Below are positions 1 through 7,260 of a DNA stretch of 7,369 nt, one piece after another; position 1 is the stretch's first letter; each line of letters opens with the position of its first letter. Below the pieces are notes generated by a model, which made no database searches, was not told where the DNA came from, and was given only the letters and a program-made list of their open reading frames with translations. The stretch covers positions 1 to 7,369 of the forward strand of contig RECT01000459.1 of assembly GCA_007693875.1 (NCBI GenBank). The letters are read 5' to 3'. The DNA is from Spirulina sp. DLM2.Bin59 (GTDB taxonomy: Bacteria; Cyanobacteriota; Cyanobacteriia; Cyanobacteriales; Spirulinaceae). Both the position numbers and the translations under genes were made by a program.

Positions 1-185
1 AAAAGTGAGTTCCTCGCCAACATGAGCCACGAACTGCGCACCCCTTTAAATGCCATTTTGGGGTTTACGCAATTAATGCAGCGCGATCGCACCCTTGACC
101 CCAACAATCAGAGCTATGTGGAAATCATCAACCAAAGTGGGGAGCATCTCCTCGGGTTAATCAATGATGTTTTGGAAATGTCGAA
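1..185 (+). repeat. Direct repeat copy A, at least 185 bp, identical to 3338-3522
   Basis: Every base from 1 to 185 matches 3338-3522, including all synonymous positions. The first mismatch is base 186 (G against A at 3523). The copy encodes the phosphoacceptor helix of the first kinase and may extend left of the window. It lies inside homologous coding sequence, so it is not a mobile element. It is best read as a recently homogenised tract between tandem paralogues. Confidence 0.95.
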
Positions 186-1422
186 GATTGAAGCCGGGCG
201 CATTACCCTCAACAAGACGGAATTTAACCTCAGCCACCTCATCAAGACCATTGAAGCCATGTTTGCCCTCAAGGCCCAATCTAAGGGTCTCCATTGGCAA
301 GTGAGGCGATCGCCCCACTTGCCAGACCTGATCATTGCCGATCAGAATAAAATCCGGCAAGTCTTAATTAACCTTTTGGGGAATGCGATGAAATTCACCC
401 AAAACGGCGGGGTCACGCTCACAGCAACCGTCCTCACCGATGCGGCTCCGCTGATCCTCCAATTTGCCATCGAAGACACCGGCCCCGGCATTGCCCCGGA
501 GGAATTGGGCCAACTGTTCCAAGCCTTTCAACAAACCACTGTGGGCAAAGCCGCCTTAGAAGGTACAGGGTTGGGGCTACGCATTTCCCAGCAATTTGCC
601 CAACTGATGGGGGGAGATATTACCGTCAACAGTGTGGTCAATCAAGGCAGTTGTTTCACCTTCACCGTCGCTGTCACCCCAGTGGATCAGCCAGCCAGCG
701 CCCCATCGGGGTCCATTGCCCTAGACCATTTCCGGGATGTCACCGGTCTTGCCCCGGGACAGCCCAACTATCGCATTTTAATTGTCGAAGATCGGCCCGT
801 AAATCGGCTGCTCCTCGTCACACTGCTGACAGAATTGGGCTTTACCGTCCGGGAAGCGGAAAATGGGCAAGTTGCGGTTAACCTGTGGCGCAGTTGGCAA
901 CCCCATGTGATTTTCATGGATATGCAAATGCCAGTTATGGATGGCCACACCGCCACCCGGCAGATCAAAGCCGAGAGCCAGGAAGAAGCCGATTCCCCCA
1001 GTCCCGTGATTGTGGCCATCAGTGCCAGTGCCTTCACGGACAATCGCCAACAGTGTTTAGATGATGGCTGTGATGCTTTCATTAGCAAGCCCTTCCAGCG
1101 GGAAGAAGTCCTGATGGTTTTAGCCCAATATTTGGGGGTTGAATATCAACGGGATATTGCCGAAAACGATCAAGATCTAGGGTCATTGCCCCTAGATGGT
1201 GAGTTAACAGCGGCGGATTTCGCTAATCTATCCACGGCTTGGCAGGAACAACTCTACGAATTTGCTTCCCAATGCAACGATATGATGTGCAAGCAACTCT
1301 TAAAAGAAATGCCGGTGGATCACGATGCTTTACGTCAAAGGCTTGAGGATTTAATCCATGAATACCATTTTGAAAAAATTTTGACATTGCTGGAAACATC
1401 CCTCCGGAAAATCGATGTCTAA
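1..1422 (+). CDS. Hybrid histidine kinase, C-terminal part (HisKA-HATPase-REC-tail), 5' end outside window
   Basis: Open from base 1 in frame 1 through a TAA at 1420-1422 (473 visible residues). The ATG at 22 is an internal Met inside the H box, not the start. Visible residues: H box [12 protein letters not shown] with phosphoacceptor His10; N box around Asn124-Asn128 ([11 protein letters not shown]); G1 DTGPGI at 159-164; G2 GTGLGL at 188-193; receiver domain about 261-375 with acidic pair Glu263/Asp264, phosphoacceptor Asp307 (FMDMQMP), Ser341 and Lys363. The kinase core and receiver therefore look catalytically complete. Family knowledge: ATP-dependent autophosphorylation at the His, then transfer to the Asp of the attached receiver. 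After the receiver comes a tail of about 75 residues (ELTAADF to LIHEYHF) shared with the next gene. No transmembrane segment is visible; the sensor half lies upstream. It is a tandem paralogue of the kinase at 1742, about three quarters identical in protein by eye. The stimulus is unknown. Confidence 0.93.
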   Translation, partial: KSEFLANMSHELRTPLNAILGFTQLMQRDRTLDPNNQSYVEIINQSGEHLLGLINDVLEMSKIEAGRITLNKTEFNLSHLIKTIEAMFALKAQSKGLHWQVRRSPHLPDLIIADQNKIRQVLINLLGNAMKFTQNGGVTLTATVLTDAAPLILQFAIEDTGPGIAPEELGQLFQAFQQTTVGKAALEGTGLGLRISQQFAQLMGGDITVNSVVNQGSCFTFTVAVTPVDQPASAPSGSIALDHFRDVTGLAPGQPNYRILIVEDRPVNRLLLVTLLTELGFTVREAENGQVAVNLWRSWQPHVIFMDMQMPVMDGHTATRQIKAESQEEADSPSPVIVAISASAFTDNRQQCLDDGCDAFISKPFQREEVLMVLAQYLGVEYQRDIAENDQDLGSLPLDGELTAADFANLSTAWQEQLYEFASQCNDMMCKQLLKEMPVDHDALRQRLEDLIHEYHFEKILTLLETSLRKIDV

Positions 1423-1458
1423 TCAGTTTCACGGTCTAGGGCAGTGATCAAATCAAGG

Positions 1459-1490
1459 TCTCAATCCGTAAAAATACGGATGAATTGAGA
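1459..1490 (+). terminator. Bulged hairpin 36 bases after the first kinase stop
   Basis: ATCCGTA (1464-1470) pairs perfectly with TACGGAT (1475-1481) across an AAAA loop. TCTCA (1459-1463) pairs with TGAGA (1486-1490) after a four-base bulge, giving 12 pairs in all. No run of T follows (next bases GCAATTTGCC), so it is not a classic intrinsic terminator. It could be an mRNA 3'-end stabiliser, a processing site or a terminator of the T-less kind often proposed in cyanobacteria. The structure is seen in the sequence; its role is inferred. Confidence 0.45.
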
Positions 1491-1553
1491 GCAATTTGCC
1501 GATAGAAATGTGGGCATGAAAAGCGGCAATGTACGGTGAAAAACTGCGCTTAA

Positions 1554-1585
1554 TGCCAATTTAGAGGGATTTTTGGCAGTTTTTA
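1554..1585 (+). terminator. Weak intrinsic-terminator-like hairpin
   Basis: TGCCAA (1554-1559) can pair with TTGGCA (1573-1578) across a 13-base loop, followed by GTTTTTA (1579-1585). The hairpin-plus-T-run order fits a rho-independent terminator for transcripts from the first kinase. The stem is only six pairs and the loop is large, so the call is weak. Confidence 0.25.
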
Positions 1586-1628
1586 GGGTATTTTTGCCGA
1601 TTAATCACGCCTAGACCGCCCAAAGATT

Positions 1629-1677
1629 AAATTTTCCTAAAGAAAAATAATTAATTGACAAAAATATAGGAAAATTT
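1629..1677. promoter_or_regulatory. 11-bp perfect inverted repeat upstream of the -10 box (possible operator)
   Basis: AAATTTTCCTA (1629-1639) is the exact reverse complement of TAGGAAAATTT (1667-1677), with 27 bases between the arms. A further TTTTCCT at 1676-1682 makes a 15-base palindrome with AGGAAAA at 1668-1674, centred on T1675. The heptamer thus occurs three times in about 50 bases, the last ending six bases before the -10 box. A dimeric regulator contacting two sites is plausible. No known regulator motif such as NtcA GTA-N8-TAC was recognised. The local AT-richness raises the chance of coincidence. Confidence 0.4.
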
Positions 1678-1688
1678 TTCCTTTTGTG

Positions 1689-1694
1689 TATAAT
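1689..1694 (+). promoter_or_regulatory. TATAAT -10 box, candidate promoter of the second kinase
   Basis: A perfect TATAAT preceded by TGTG. Transcription would start near 1701, leaving a leader of about 40 bases before the ATG at 1742. No good -35 box lies 16-18 bases upstream; the TTGACA at 1655-1660 is 28 bases away, too far for ordinary sigma-70 use. Cyanobacterial promoters lacking a -35 and relying on an activator are well known, and the inverted repeat just upstream would suit that arrangement. Confidence 0.5.
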
Positions 1695-1741
1695 GCGGTC
1701 ATCCTGTCGGCTGATCAGTCCTCCTGTCTGACCCCACCGGA

Positions 1742-4700
1742 ATGCTTTTGATCCGTCCGTCAGTTCCGTATCTCTCGAATCTCGAAATTATGTTCAAATT
1801 TCTATCACCCATCAAGGCAGTTGTGTTTGAATCCCTATTTAACACAGCCTTAGATGCCATGCTAATCGCAGATGATCAGGGTATCTACATCCATGCCAAC
1901 GCCGCTGCCTGTGAATTATTGGGACAAGATCTCCCAGAAATTATTGGCCAAAGCATTGAGAATTTCGCGCCAGCGGGGTTTGATTTTGCCAAGGCTTGGC
2001 AACGGTTCTTGATGGTGGGTGAAGAACGGGGGGAATTTCGTCTGCGGCGAGCAGATGGGGAAATTCGAGAGGTTGAGTATCGTGCAACTGCCCATATTCA
2101 GCCTGATCATCACCTGTCCATTTTGCGAGATGTCACTGCCCGGAAACAAGCAGATGCCCAAAGACGACAGTTAGAAAGCCTGCTCAATACCACCGATGGC
2201 TCCCCCCCTGCGGGGATTCGCCCACGCTGTGAACCGGATCAGCGGTGGGTCTTTCAACAACTCATTAAGCAAAAATCTGCTGAATGGGAGCGTGAATCGG
2301 CTTTCAGGCAATTGTCTGATATTAAATATGCTTTAGATCAGGCGGCTATTGTTGCGATTACTGATCAAAAAGGTGTCATTGAATATGTCAATGATCAGTT
2401 TACGGCGATTTGTGGCTATGCCCGTGAAGAGTTGATCGGCCAAAATCATCGGCTACTTAATTCTGGCTATCATTCCTCAGAGTTTTTCCAATCGCTCTGG
2501 AAAACGATTCGTCAAGGCCATGTGTGGAAGGGAGAAATTTGCAATCGTTCTAAACAGGGGCATCTTTATTGGGTCGATACAACCATTGTTCCCCTGATTG
2601 GAGAAGATGAACAGCCGCAGCAATATCTGGCCATTCGCTTTGATATCACTGAACGGAAAAAAGCCCAAACCGTAATGACGTTGATGGCTAAACGGGAGCA
2701 GACGATTAACCGGGTGATCCTGCGGATGCGTCAAAGCCTTGATCTTGCGAGTATTTTTCAAGCCACGACGACGGAACTGTTACAGGCGATCGCCTGCGAT
2801 CGCGTCCTTATTTATCGCTTTAACCCCGATGGCATGGGCAAAATTGTCGCGGAATCGGTGGTTTCCCCCTGGGAACCCCTGCTCCCGGAAGACCCCAACG
2901 CTGAACCCATGGCGGCACAAACCACTGAAAATCCCCACTGCACCCTCAATAAACTCAAGCGATTGGAACAACTTGCCCAAGATACCTACCTGATGGAAAA
3001 CCAAGGGGGCAAATATCGCCAGGAGGAAAGTTATTGTGCTGTTGCCGATATTTATACTGCGGGATTTTCCGCCTGCTACATTGCCCTCTTAGAACAACTC
3101 CATGCCCGGGCCTATATCATCGCCCCCATTTTTGCCGGGAATCAACTTTGGGGTTTGGTCTGTGCCTATCAAAACCAGGGGCCGCGCCTATGGCAGGAGG
3201 CAGATATTCAGATTGTCAGCCAAATTAGCAATCAATTTGGCGTGGCGGTGCAGCAGGCGGAACTGTTCGCCCAAACCCAAGAGCAGGCTACGGCATTACA
3301 AGAAGCAAAAGAAAAAGCCGATGCCGCCAACCGGGCAAAAAGTGAGTTCCTCGCCAACATGAGCCACGAACTGCGCACCCCTTTAAATGCCATTTTGGGG
3401 TTTACGCAATTAATGCAGCGCGATCGCACCCTTGACCCCAACAATCAGAGCTATGTGGAAATCATCAACCAAAGTGGGGAGCATCTCCTCGGGTTAATCA
3501 ATGATGTTTTGGAAATGTCGAAAATTGAAGCGGGACGGATGACCCTCAATGAAACAGCATTTAACCTCACTCAATTGCTCAATGGCCTTGAAGCCATGTT
3601 TGCCCTTAAAGCCCAGTCGAAGGGGTTAGATTGGTTGGTGAAGCGATCGCCCCGGTTGCCCGATGTGATCATTGCCGACCAAAACAAAATCCGCCAGGTT
3701 TTAATTAACCTCCTGGGCAATGCGATGAAATTCACCCAAACCGGATCAGTTCTGCTCTGGGTGGGGGTGTTTAAACCCGCGAACCCGATGATTCTCCAGT
3801 TCACCGTTGAGGATACCGGCCCCGGCATTGCCCCGGAGGAATTGGACCAACTGTTCCAAGCCTTCCAACAAACCGCCGTCGGCAAAGCCAGCTTAGAAGG
3901 CACAGGGTTAGGGCTACGCATCTCCCAACAATTTGCCCAACTGATGGGGGGGAATATCACCGTTAACAGTGTGGTTAATCAGGGCAGTTGCTTCACGTTT
4001 ACCGCCGCTGTCACCTCAGTGGATCGGGCAACCATCAGGCCATCGGGAGCAACCACCATCGACAGCTTTCGGGATGTCACCTGTCTCGCGCCGGGCCAGT
4101 TAGACTATCGCATTTTAGTCGTTGAAGATCGGCCCGTGAATCGGCTTTTGCTGGTTACACTGCTCACAGAATTGGGCTTTGTGGTTCAGGAGGCGGAAAA
4201 TGGCCAGGTAGCCCTGAACCTCTGGCACAGTTGGCAACCCCATCTGATTTTTATGGATATGCAAATGCCGATTATGGACGGCTACACCGCTACCCAGGAA
4301 ATTAAGGCCCGCAGTCAAAAACAGGTGGGAAGGGGGAGCGATCGCCCCATCCCCGTGATTGTGGCTATTACCGCCAGTGCCTTTATGGAAAATCGCCAAG
4401 ACTGTTTAGCCGCCGGTTGTGATGCCTTTATTGGCAAACCCTTTAATCGAGAAGAAGTTTTGATGGTTTTAGCCCAACATTTGGGGGTACAGTATCAACA
4501 GGATCAGGGTCAAAATTCCGGAGATAATGCCCTTTTTTTAGGGTCAGAGTTAACGGCGGCAGACTTTGCCACCATGTCCATTGAGTGGCAGCAACAACTA
4601 CATCAATTTGCCTCCCAATGCAACGATACGATGTGTAAACAATTGGTGGCGGAGATTCCCCCCGAAGCCTATCGACTTCGGGATCATCTTCGTGTTTTAA

Positions 4701-4777
4701 TTCATGAATACTATTTTGACCGGATTTTAACCTGTGTTGAGGCATCCCTCGCCCAAGCCCAAGCGATGGCGAGTTAG
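1742..4777 (+). CDS. Hybrid sensor histidine kinase PAS-PAS-GAF-HisKA-HATPase-REC-tail
   Basis: 1011 residues. PAS1 about 30-135; PAS2 about 192-305 (YVNDQF to YWVDTTIVP and ITERK); GAF about 335-505 of the phytochrome/cyanobacteriochrome type ([34 protein letters not shown]), with Cys445 at the usual bilin-attachment position followed by Tyr446 instead of His. A charged coiled-coil linker spans about 506-535. H box His542, N box Asn656-Asn660, G1 691-696, G2 720-725, receiver about 789-912 with Glu795/Asp796, Asp839, Thr877 and Lys899. A tail of about 75 residues follows. No transmembrane segment or signal peptide was seen, so it is probably cytoplasmic. Expected chemistry: signal-controlled His autophosphorylation, then transfer to its own receiver. 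The start is uncertain: ATG 1742 gives the longest protein, but ATG 1790 (MFKFLSP) also precedes PAS1, and neither has a good ribosome binding site. The gene stands alone between its own promoter region and the helicase. The ligand or pigment is unproven. Confidence 0.93.
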   Translation: MLLIRPSVPYLSNLEIMFKFLSPIKAVVFESLFNTALDAMLIADDQGIYIHANAAACELLGQDLPEIIGQSIENFAPAGFDFAKAWQRFLMVGEERGEFRLRRADGEIREVEYRATAHIQPDHHLSILRDVTARKQADAQRRQLESLLNTTDGSPPAGIRPRCEPDQRWVFQQLIKQKSAEWERESAFRQLSDIKYALDQAAIVAITDQKGVIEYVNDQFTAICGYAREELIGQNHRLLNSGYHSSEFFQSLWKTIRQGHVWKGEICNRSKQGHLYWVDTTIVPLIGEDEQPQQYLAIRFDITERKKAQTVMTLMAKREQTINRVILRMRQSLDLASIFQATTTELLQAIACDRVLIYRFNPDGMGKIVAESVVSPWEPLLPEDPNAEPMAAQTTENPHCTLNKLKRLEQLAQDTYLMENQGGKYRQEESYCAVADIYTAGFSACYIALLEQLHARAYIIAPIFAGNQLWGLVCAYQNQGPRLWQEADIQIVSQISNQFGVAVQQAELFAQTQEQATALQEAKEKADAANRAKSEFLANMSHELRTPLNAILGFTQLMQRDRTLDPNNQSYVEIINQSGEHLLGLINDVLEMSKIEAGRMTLNETAFNLTQLLNGLEAMFALKAQSKGLDWLVKRSPRLPDVIIADQNKIRQVLINLLGNAMKFTQTGSVLLWVGVFKPANPMILQFTVEDTGPGIAPEELDQLFQAFQQTAVGKASLEGTGLGLRISQQFAQLMGGNITVNSVVNQGSCFTFTAAVTSVDRATIRPSGATTIDSFRDVTCLAPGQLDYRILVVEDRPVNRLLLVTLLTELGFVVQEAENGQVALNLWHSWQPHLIFMDMQMPIMDGYTATQEIKARSQKQVGRGSDRPIPVIVAITASAFMENRQDCLAAGCDAFIGKPFNREEVLMVLAQHLGVQYQQDQGQNSGDNALFLGSELTAADFATMSIEWQQQLHQFASQCNDTMCKQLVAEIPPEAYRLRDHLRVLIHEYYFDRILTCVEASLAQAQAMAS
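3338..3522 (+). repeat. Direct repeat copy B, 185 bp, identical to 1-185
   Basis: This is the partner of copy A, at a constant offset of 3337 bases. It encodes residues 533-593 and the first two bases of codon 594 of the second kinase: the end of the coiled-coil, the H box with His542, and the helix as far as EMSK. Downstream, 43 of the next 184 bases differ from the first kinase by hand count. The upstream limit of the identity cannot be judged because copy A begins at the window edge. Confidence 0.95.
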
Positions 4778-4819
4778 GGATCCCCATCGGGGCAAACCCC
4801 CATCCTGCCATTGGGATCC
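4778..4819 (+). terminator. Inverted repeat directly after the second kinase stop
   Basis: GGATCCC (4778-4784) is the exact reverse complement of GGGATCC (4813-4819). Inside the loop, GGGG (4789-4792) can pair with CCCC (4797-4800) across CAAA, or instead with CCCC (4782-4785) across ATC. The structure begins at the base after the TAG. It is GC-rich but has no T-run, so termination is only a possibility; 3'-end protection of the kinase mRNA is another. Confidence 0.4.
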
Positions 4820-4876
4820 GGACAGGATTCCCCCCCTAAATCCCAGGGCGATCAGGGTGAGGGGGACGAGAATAGC

Positions 4877-4882
4877 TAGAAT
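4877..4882 (+). promoter_or_regulatory. Possible -10 box (TAGAAT) for the helicase gene
   Basis: TAGAAT matches the -10 consensus at five of six bases and would place a start near 4889, about 45 bases before the ATG at 4934. The bases 16-18 upstream of it (AGGGTGA) are a poor -35. The rest of the 156-base gap is GC-rich inverted repeats, so this is the best promoter candidate there, but it is weak. Read-through from the kinase gene is an alternative. Confidence 0.25.
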
Positions 4883-4933
4883 GGCATCAGGGCTAACCTT
4901 GGCCCTTCTGTTTATGCGATCGCATCCTTGCCC

Positions 4934-7258
4934 ATGAGTACCGACTTCCTTGCCCATCTCAACCCCGCTCAACGCCGCGCCGTCGAGCATCATTGCGGCC
5001 CCCTGTTGGTGGTGGCGGGGGCCGGCTCAGGGAAAACCCGCGCCCTCACCTATCGCATCTTTAACCTGATTACGGAACATGGGGTTAATCCGGAAAATAT
5101 CCTGGCGGTGACGTTCACGAATAAGGCCGCCCGGGAAATGAAGGAGCGGATTGATCGCCTCTTTGCCCAACGCCTCGCCCTCGAAAAGCACGGCCAACCC
5201 CTCGATACCCTTGATCCCCATCTGCAAACACAACTGGGTTCTCAGGTTTATAAAACGGTGATCAAACCCCTATGGATTGGCACATTCCACAGTTTAGCGG
5301 GGCGGATCCTCCGGTTTGATATCAATAAATATCAGGATGAACGGGGCCGCACCTGGAATCGCAACTTTACAATTTTTGATGATAGTGATGTGAATGGATT
5401 GGTGAAGAATATCACCACGAAACAACTAAATTTAGATCCCAAAAAGTTTGATCCCCGCAAGATTCGCTACGCCATTAGTAATGCCAAAAACCTGGGCCAC
5501 TCGCCCACGGAATATGCCCTGGAAAATTCCACCTATCAAGGTCGGGTAATTGCCGATGTGTATGAACGGTATCAGGATGAGTTGGCGGCTAATAATGGCC
5601 TGGATTTTGATGATTTGCTCTTGATTCCTGTTCGGTTATTTGAACAGAATGCTAAGGTGCTTGACTACTGGCATCGACAGTTTCATCATATTTTGGTGGA
5701 TGAATATCAGGATACGAACCGGATTCAGTACGATTTTATTCGCCTCTTAACGACCAATGGCGCAACGGATCGGACGGCTTGGGATTGGGGCGATCGCTCT
5801 GTCTTCGTGGTGGGGGATGCGGATCAGTCGATCTACTCGTTCCGGATGGCAGATTTTCGCATCCTCCTCGGCTTCCAAGCGGACTTTGGCGATGGTTTGA
5901 ACGATGAGGAAACCGCTACGATGGTGAAGTTGGAGGAAAATTACCGCTCACGGGAAACGATTCTCCATGCCGCCAATGATCTCATCGACCACAACACCCA
6001 ACGCATTGATAAGGTACTGCGGGCCACCCGTGGCGAAGGGGAGCCGATCTATATTGCCAAGACTGATAATGAACAAACGGAAGCCCGGTTTGTGTTGGAT
6101 CAAATGCGGGGGTTAATGGAGGAAAACCCGGAATTAAATTGGGGCAGTTTTGCAATTTTATACCGCACCAATGTCCAATCCCGACCCCTAGAGGATGCCC
6201 TGCGGGGGAAAGTGCCCTATCAATTGGTGGGGGGGTTGAAGTTCTACGATCGCAAGGAAATCAAAGATGCTTTGGCCTATTTACGGGCGATCGCCAACCC
6301 CGCCGATACCGTGAGCCTCTTGCGGATCATTAACACCCCCCGTCGCGGTATCGGTAAATCCACCCTCGATAACCTCCAAAATGCTGCCCAGGAATTGGGG
6401 ATTCCCCTGTGGGAATTGTTGAGTGATGAAACTTCGATGCAGACCCTATCGGGGCGGGCGGCGAAACGGGTGGGGGAATTTGTGGATTTAATCAAAACCT
6501 ATCAGGAGAAATTGGCCGCAGATGTACCGGCCTTGGCCCTGGTGCAGGGCATTATTGAAGATTCTGGCTATCGTGACGATTTGGCCCAACAGGGCAATGA
6601 GGAAGCGGATATGCGCCTCGAAAACCTGAGCGAATTAATCAATGCGGTGGCCCAATTCCAAGAGGAGAATCAAACGGAACGGTTAGAGGAGTTCTTGGCC
6701 AATGCCTCCCTCGCCTCCGATTTGGATAATTTAGAGGCGGGGGAAGAATCCGTCACGCTGATGACACTCCATGCCGCCAAGGGGTTAGAATTCCCGGTGG
6801 TGTTTATGGTGGGAATGGAGCAGGGTTTATTCCCCAGTGCGCGGGCCTTCAATGATCCCGCCGCCATTGAAGAGGAACGCCGCCTCTGTTATGTGGGGAT
6901 TACCCGCGCTCAGGATCAATTATTTATGACCCATGCCCAAATGCGCCGCCTCTGGGGCAATTCTGAATCCTGTGTGCCATCGCAATTCCTCCAAGAATTG
7001 CCCGAAGATCTAGTCACACAGCCCGATCGCTCCCACCGCCGCCGCAAACCTTCAACAATCAACGATGCCCCCCCCAAAATCGACAACAATCCCAACAATT
7101 GGACAGTGGGCGATCGCCTCCATCATGATCAGTTTGGCGAGGGAGAAGTCACCCATGTTTTCGGCACGAAAAAGAAAGTGCATTTAGGGGTACAGTTCCC
7201 CGGCATTGGGAAGAAGGTAATTGATCCCGAACATGCGCCGATGGCTCGGTTGGATTAG
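4934..7258 (+). CDS. pcrA: ATP-dependent DNA helicase PcrA/UvrD
   Basis: 774 residues, superfamily 1A 3'-to-5' DNA helicase acting in repair and replication-fork or transcription conflict. Motifs in order: Q motif Gln13; Walker A AGAGSGKT 28-35; motif Ia TFTNKAA 60-66; Ib IGTFHSL 115-121; II LVDEYQD 254-260 with Asp256/Glu257; III VVGDADQSIYSFR 292-304; IV LEENYRS 333-339; V TLHAAKGLEFP 611-621; VI EEERRLCYVGITRAQ 646-660. A basic, disordered linker (about 698-720) leads to a Tudor-like C-terminal domain (WTVGDRLHHDQFGEGEV to the end), which in PcrA/UvrD can contact RNA polymerase. All catalytic residues are present. ATG 4934 (MSTDFLAHLNP) fits the family N-terminus; TTG 4928 would add two residues. 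No clear Shine-Dalgarno precedes it. The segment between motifs II and III carries extra residues (about 273-287, GATDRTAWDWGDRS) compared with the enterobacterial and Bacillus enzymes, which I recall as usual in cyanobacteria. The symbol uvrD would be equally acceptable. Confidence 0.96.
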   Translation: MSTDFLAHLNPAQRRAVEHHCGPLLVVAGAGSGKTRALTYRIFNLITEHGVNPENILAVTFTNKAAREMKERIDRLFAQRLALEKHGQPLDTLDPHLQTQLGSQVYKTVIKPLWIGTFHSLAGRILRFDINKYQDERGRTWNRNFTIFDDSDVNGLVKNITTKQLNLDPKKFDPRKIRYAISNAKNLGHSPTEYALENSTYQGRVIADVYERYQDELAANNGLDFDDLLLIPVRLFEQNAKVLDYWHRQFHHILVDEYQDTNRIQYDFIRLLTTNGATDRTAWDWGDRSVFVVGDADQSIYSFRMADFRILLGFQADFGDGLNDEETATMVKLEENYRSRETILHAANDLIDHNTQRIDKVLRATRGEGEPIYIAKTDNEQTEARFVLDQMRGLMEENPELNWGSFAILYRTNVQSRPLEDALRGKVPYQLVGGLKFYDRKEIKDALAYLRAIANPADTVSLLRIINTPRRGIGKSTLDNLQNAAQELGIPLWELLSDETSMQTLSGRAAKRVGEFVDLIKTYQEKLAADVPALALVQGIIEDSGYRDDLAQQGNEEADMRLENLSELINAVAQFQEENQTERLEEFLANASLASDLDNLEAGEESVTLMTLHAAKGLEFPVVFMVGMEQGLFPSARAFNDPAAIEEERRLCYVGITRAQDQLFMTHAQMRRLWGNSESCVPSQFLQELPEDLVTQPDRSHRRRKPSTINDAPPKIDNNPNNWTVGDRLHHDQFGEGEVTHVFGTKKKVHLGVQFPGIGKKVIDPEHAPMARLD

Positions 7259-7260
7259 TT

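Larger units (their letters stand above)
1423..1741. other. Intergenic region between the two kinase genes
   Basis: This 319-base stretch carries no convincing reading frame on either strand. It contains a bulged hairpin (1459-1490), a weak terminator-like hairpin (1554-1585), two similar AGGG-TTTTT-G units about 20 bases apart (1565 and 1585), a strongly AT-rich patch (about 1622-1694) with repeated TTTTCCT units, and a consensus -10 box at 1689. It shows no similarity by eye to the sequence after the second kinase, so the paralogy stops at the coding 3' end. The length and the promoter elements suggest that the second kinase is transcribed on its own. Confidence 0.7.
83..7117. repeat. HIP1 palindromes (GCGATCGC), eleven scattered copies
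   Basis: GCGATCGC starts at 83, 306, 2786, 2796, 3420, 3643, 4338, 4916, 5790, 6287 and 7110. The span given here is the outer limits, not a continuous element. About 0.1 copy would be expected by chance in this length at even base composition. HIP1 over-representation is a known signature of many cyanobacterial genomes and is the main taxonomic clue. Ten copies lie in coding sequence; the one at 4916 lies just upstream of the helicase start. The copies at 2786 and 2796 are only two bases apart. Confidence 0.9.

Noticed and set aside
22..1422. ATG at 22 as the start of the first kinase
   Set aside because: It encodes the Met inside the H box [12 protein letters not shown]. The frame is open to base 1 and the same sequence is internal in the paralogue, so the gene begins upstream of the window.
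1655..1694. TTGACA and TATAAT as one sigma-70 promoter
   Set aside because: The spacing is 28 bases, far from the usual 16-18. Only the -10 box was kept.
1..3522. The 185-bp repeat pair as ends of a transposon
   Set aside because: Both copies lie in frame at equivalent positions of homologous genes, with no terminal inverted repeats, target duplication or transposase.
3571..3960. 129-residue reverse-strand reading frame within the second kinase
   Set aside because: It is antisense to well-conserved kinase domains, has no recognisable domain, and is explained by the GC-biased codon use of the real gene. The same applies to reverse frames at 768-1088 and 4443-4811.
4541..4774. HPt domain at the kinase C-terminus
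   Set aside because: The shared His in LIHEY lacks the usual HPt context, and the tail is short. No four-helix HPt signature was seen.
4881..4937. 18-codon frame ending in ATGA overlap with the helicase start
   Set aside because: The peptide (MASGLTLALLFMRSHPCP) has no ribosome binding site, and its ATG overlaps the candidate -10 box. There is no independent support for translation.
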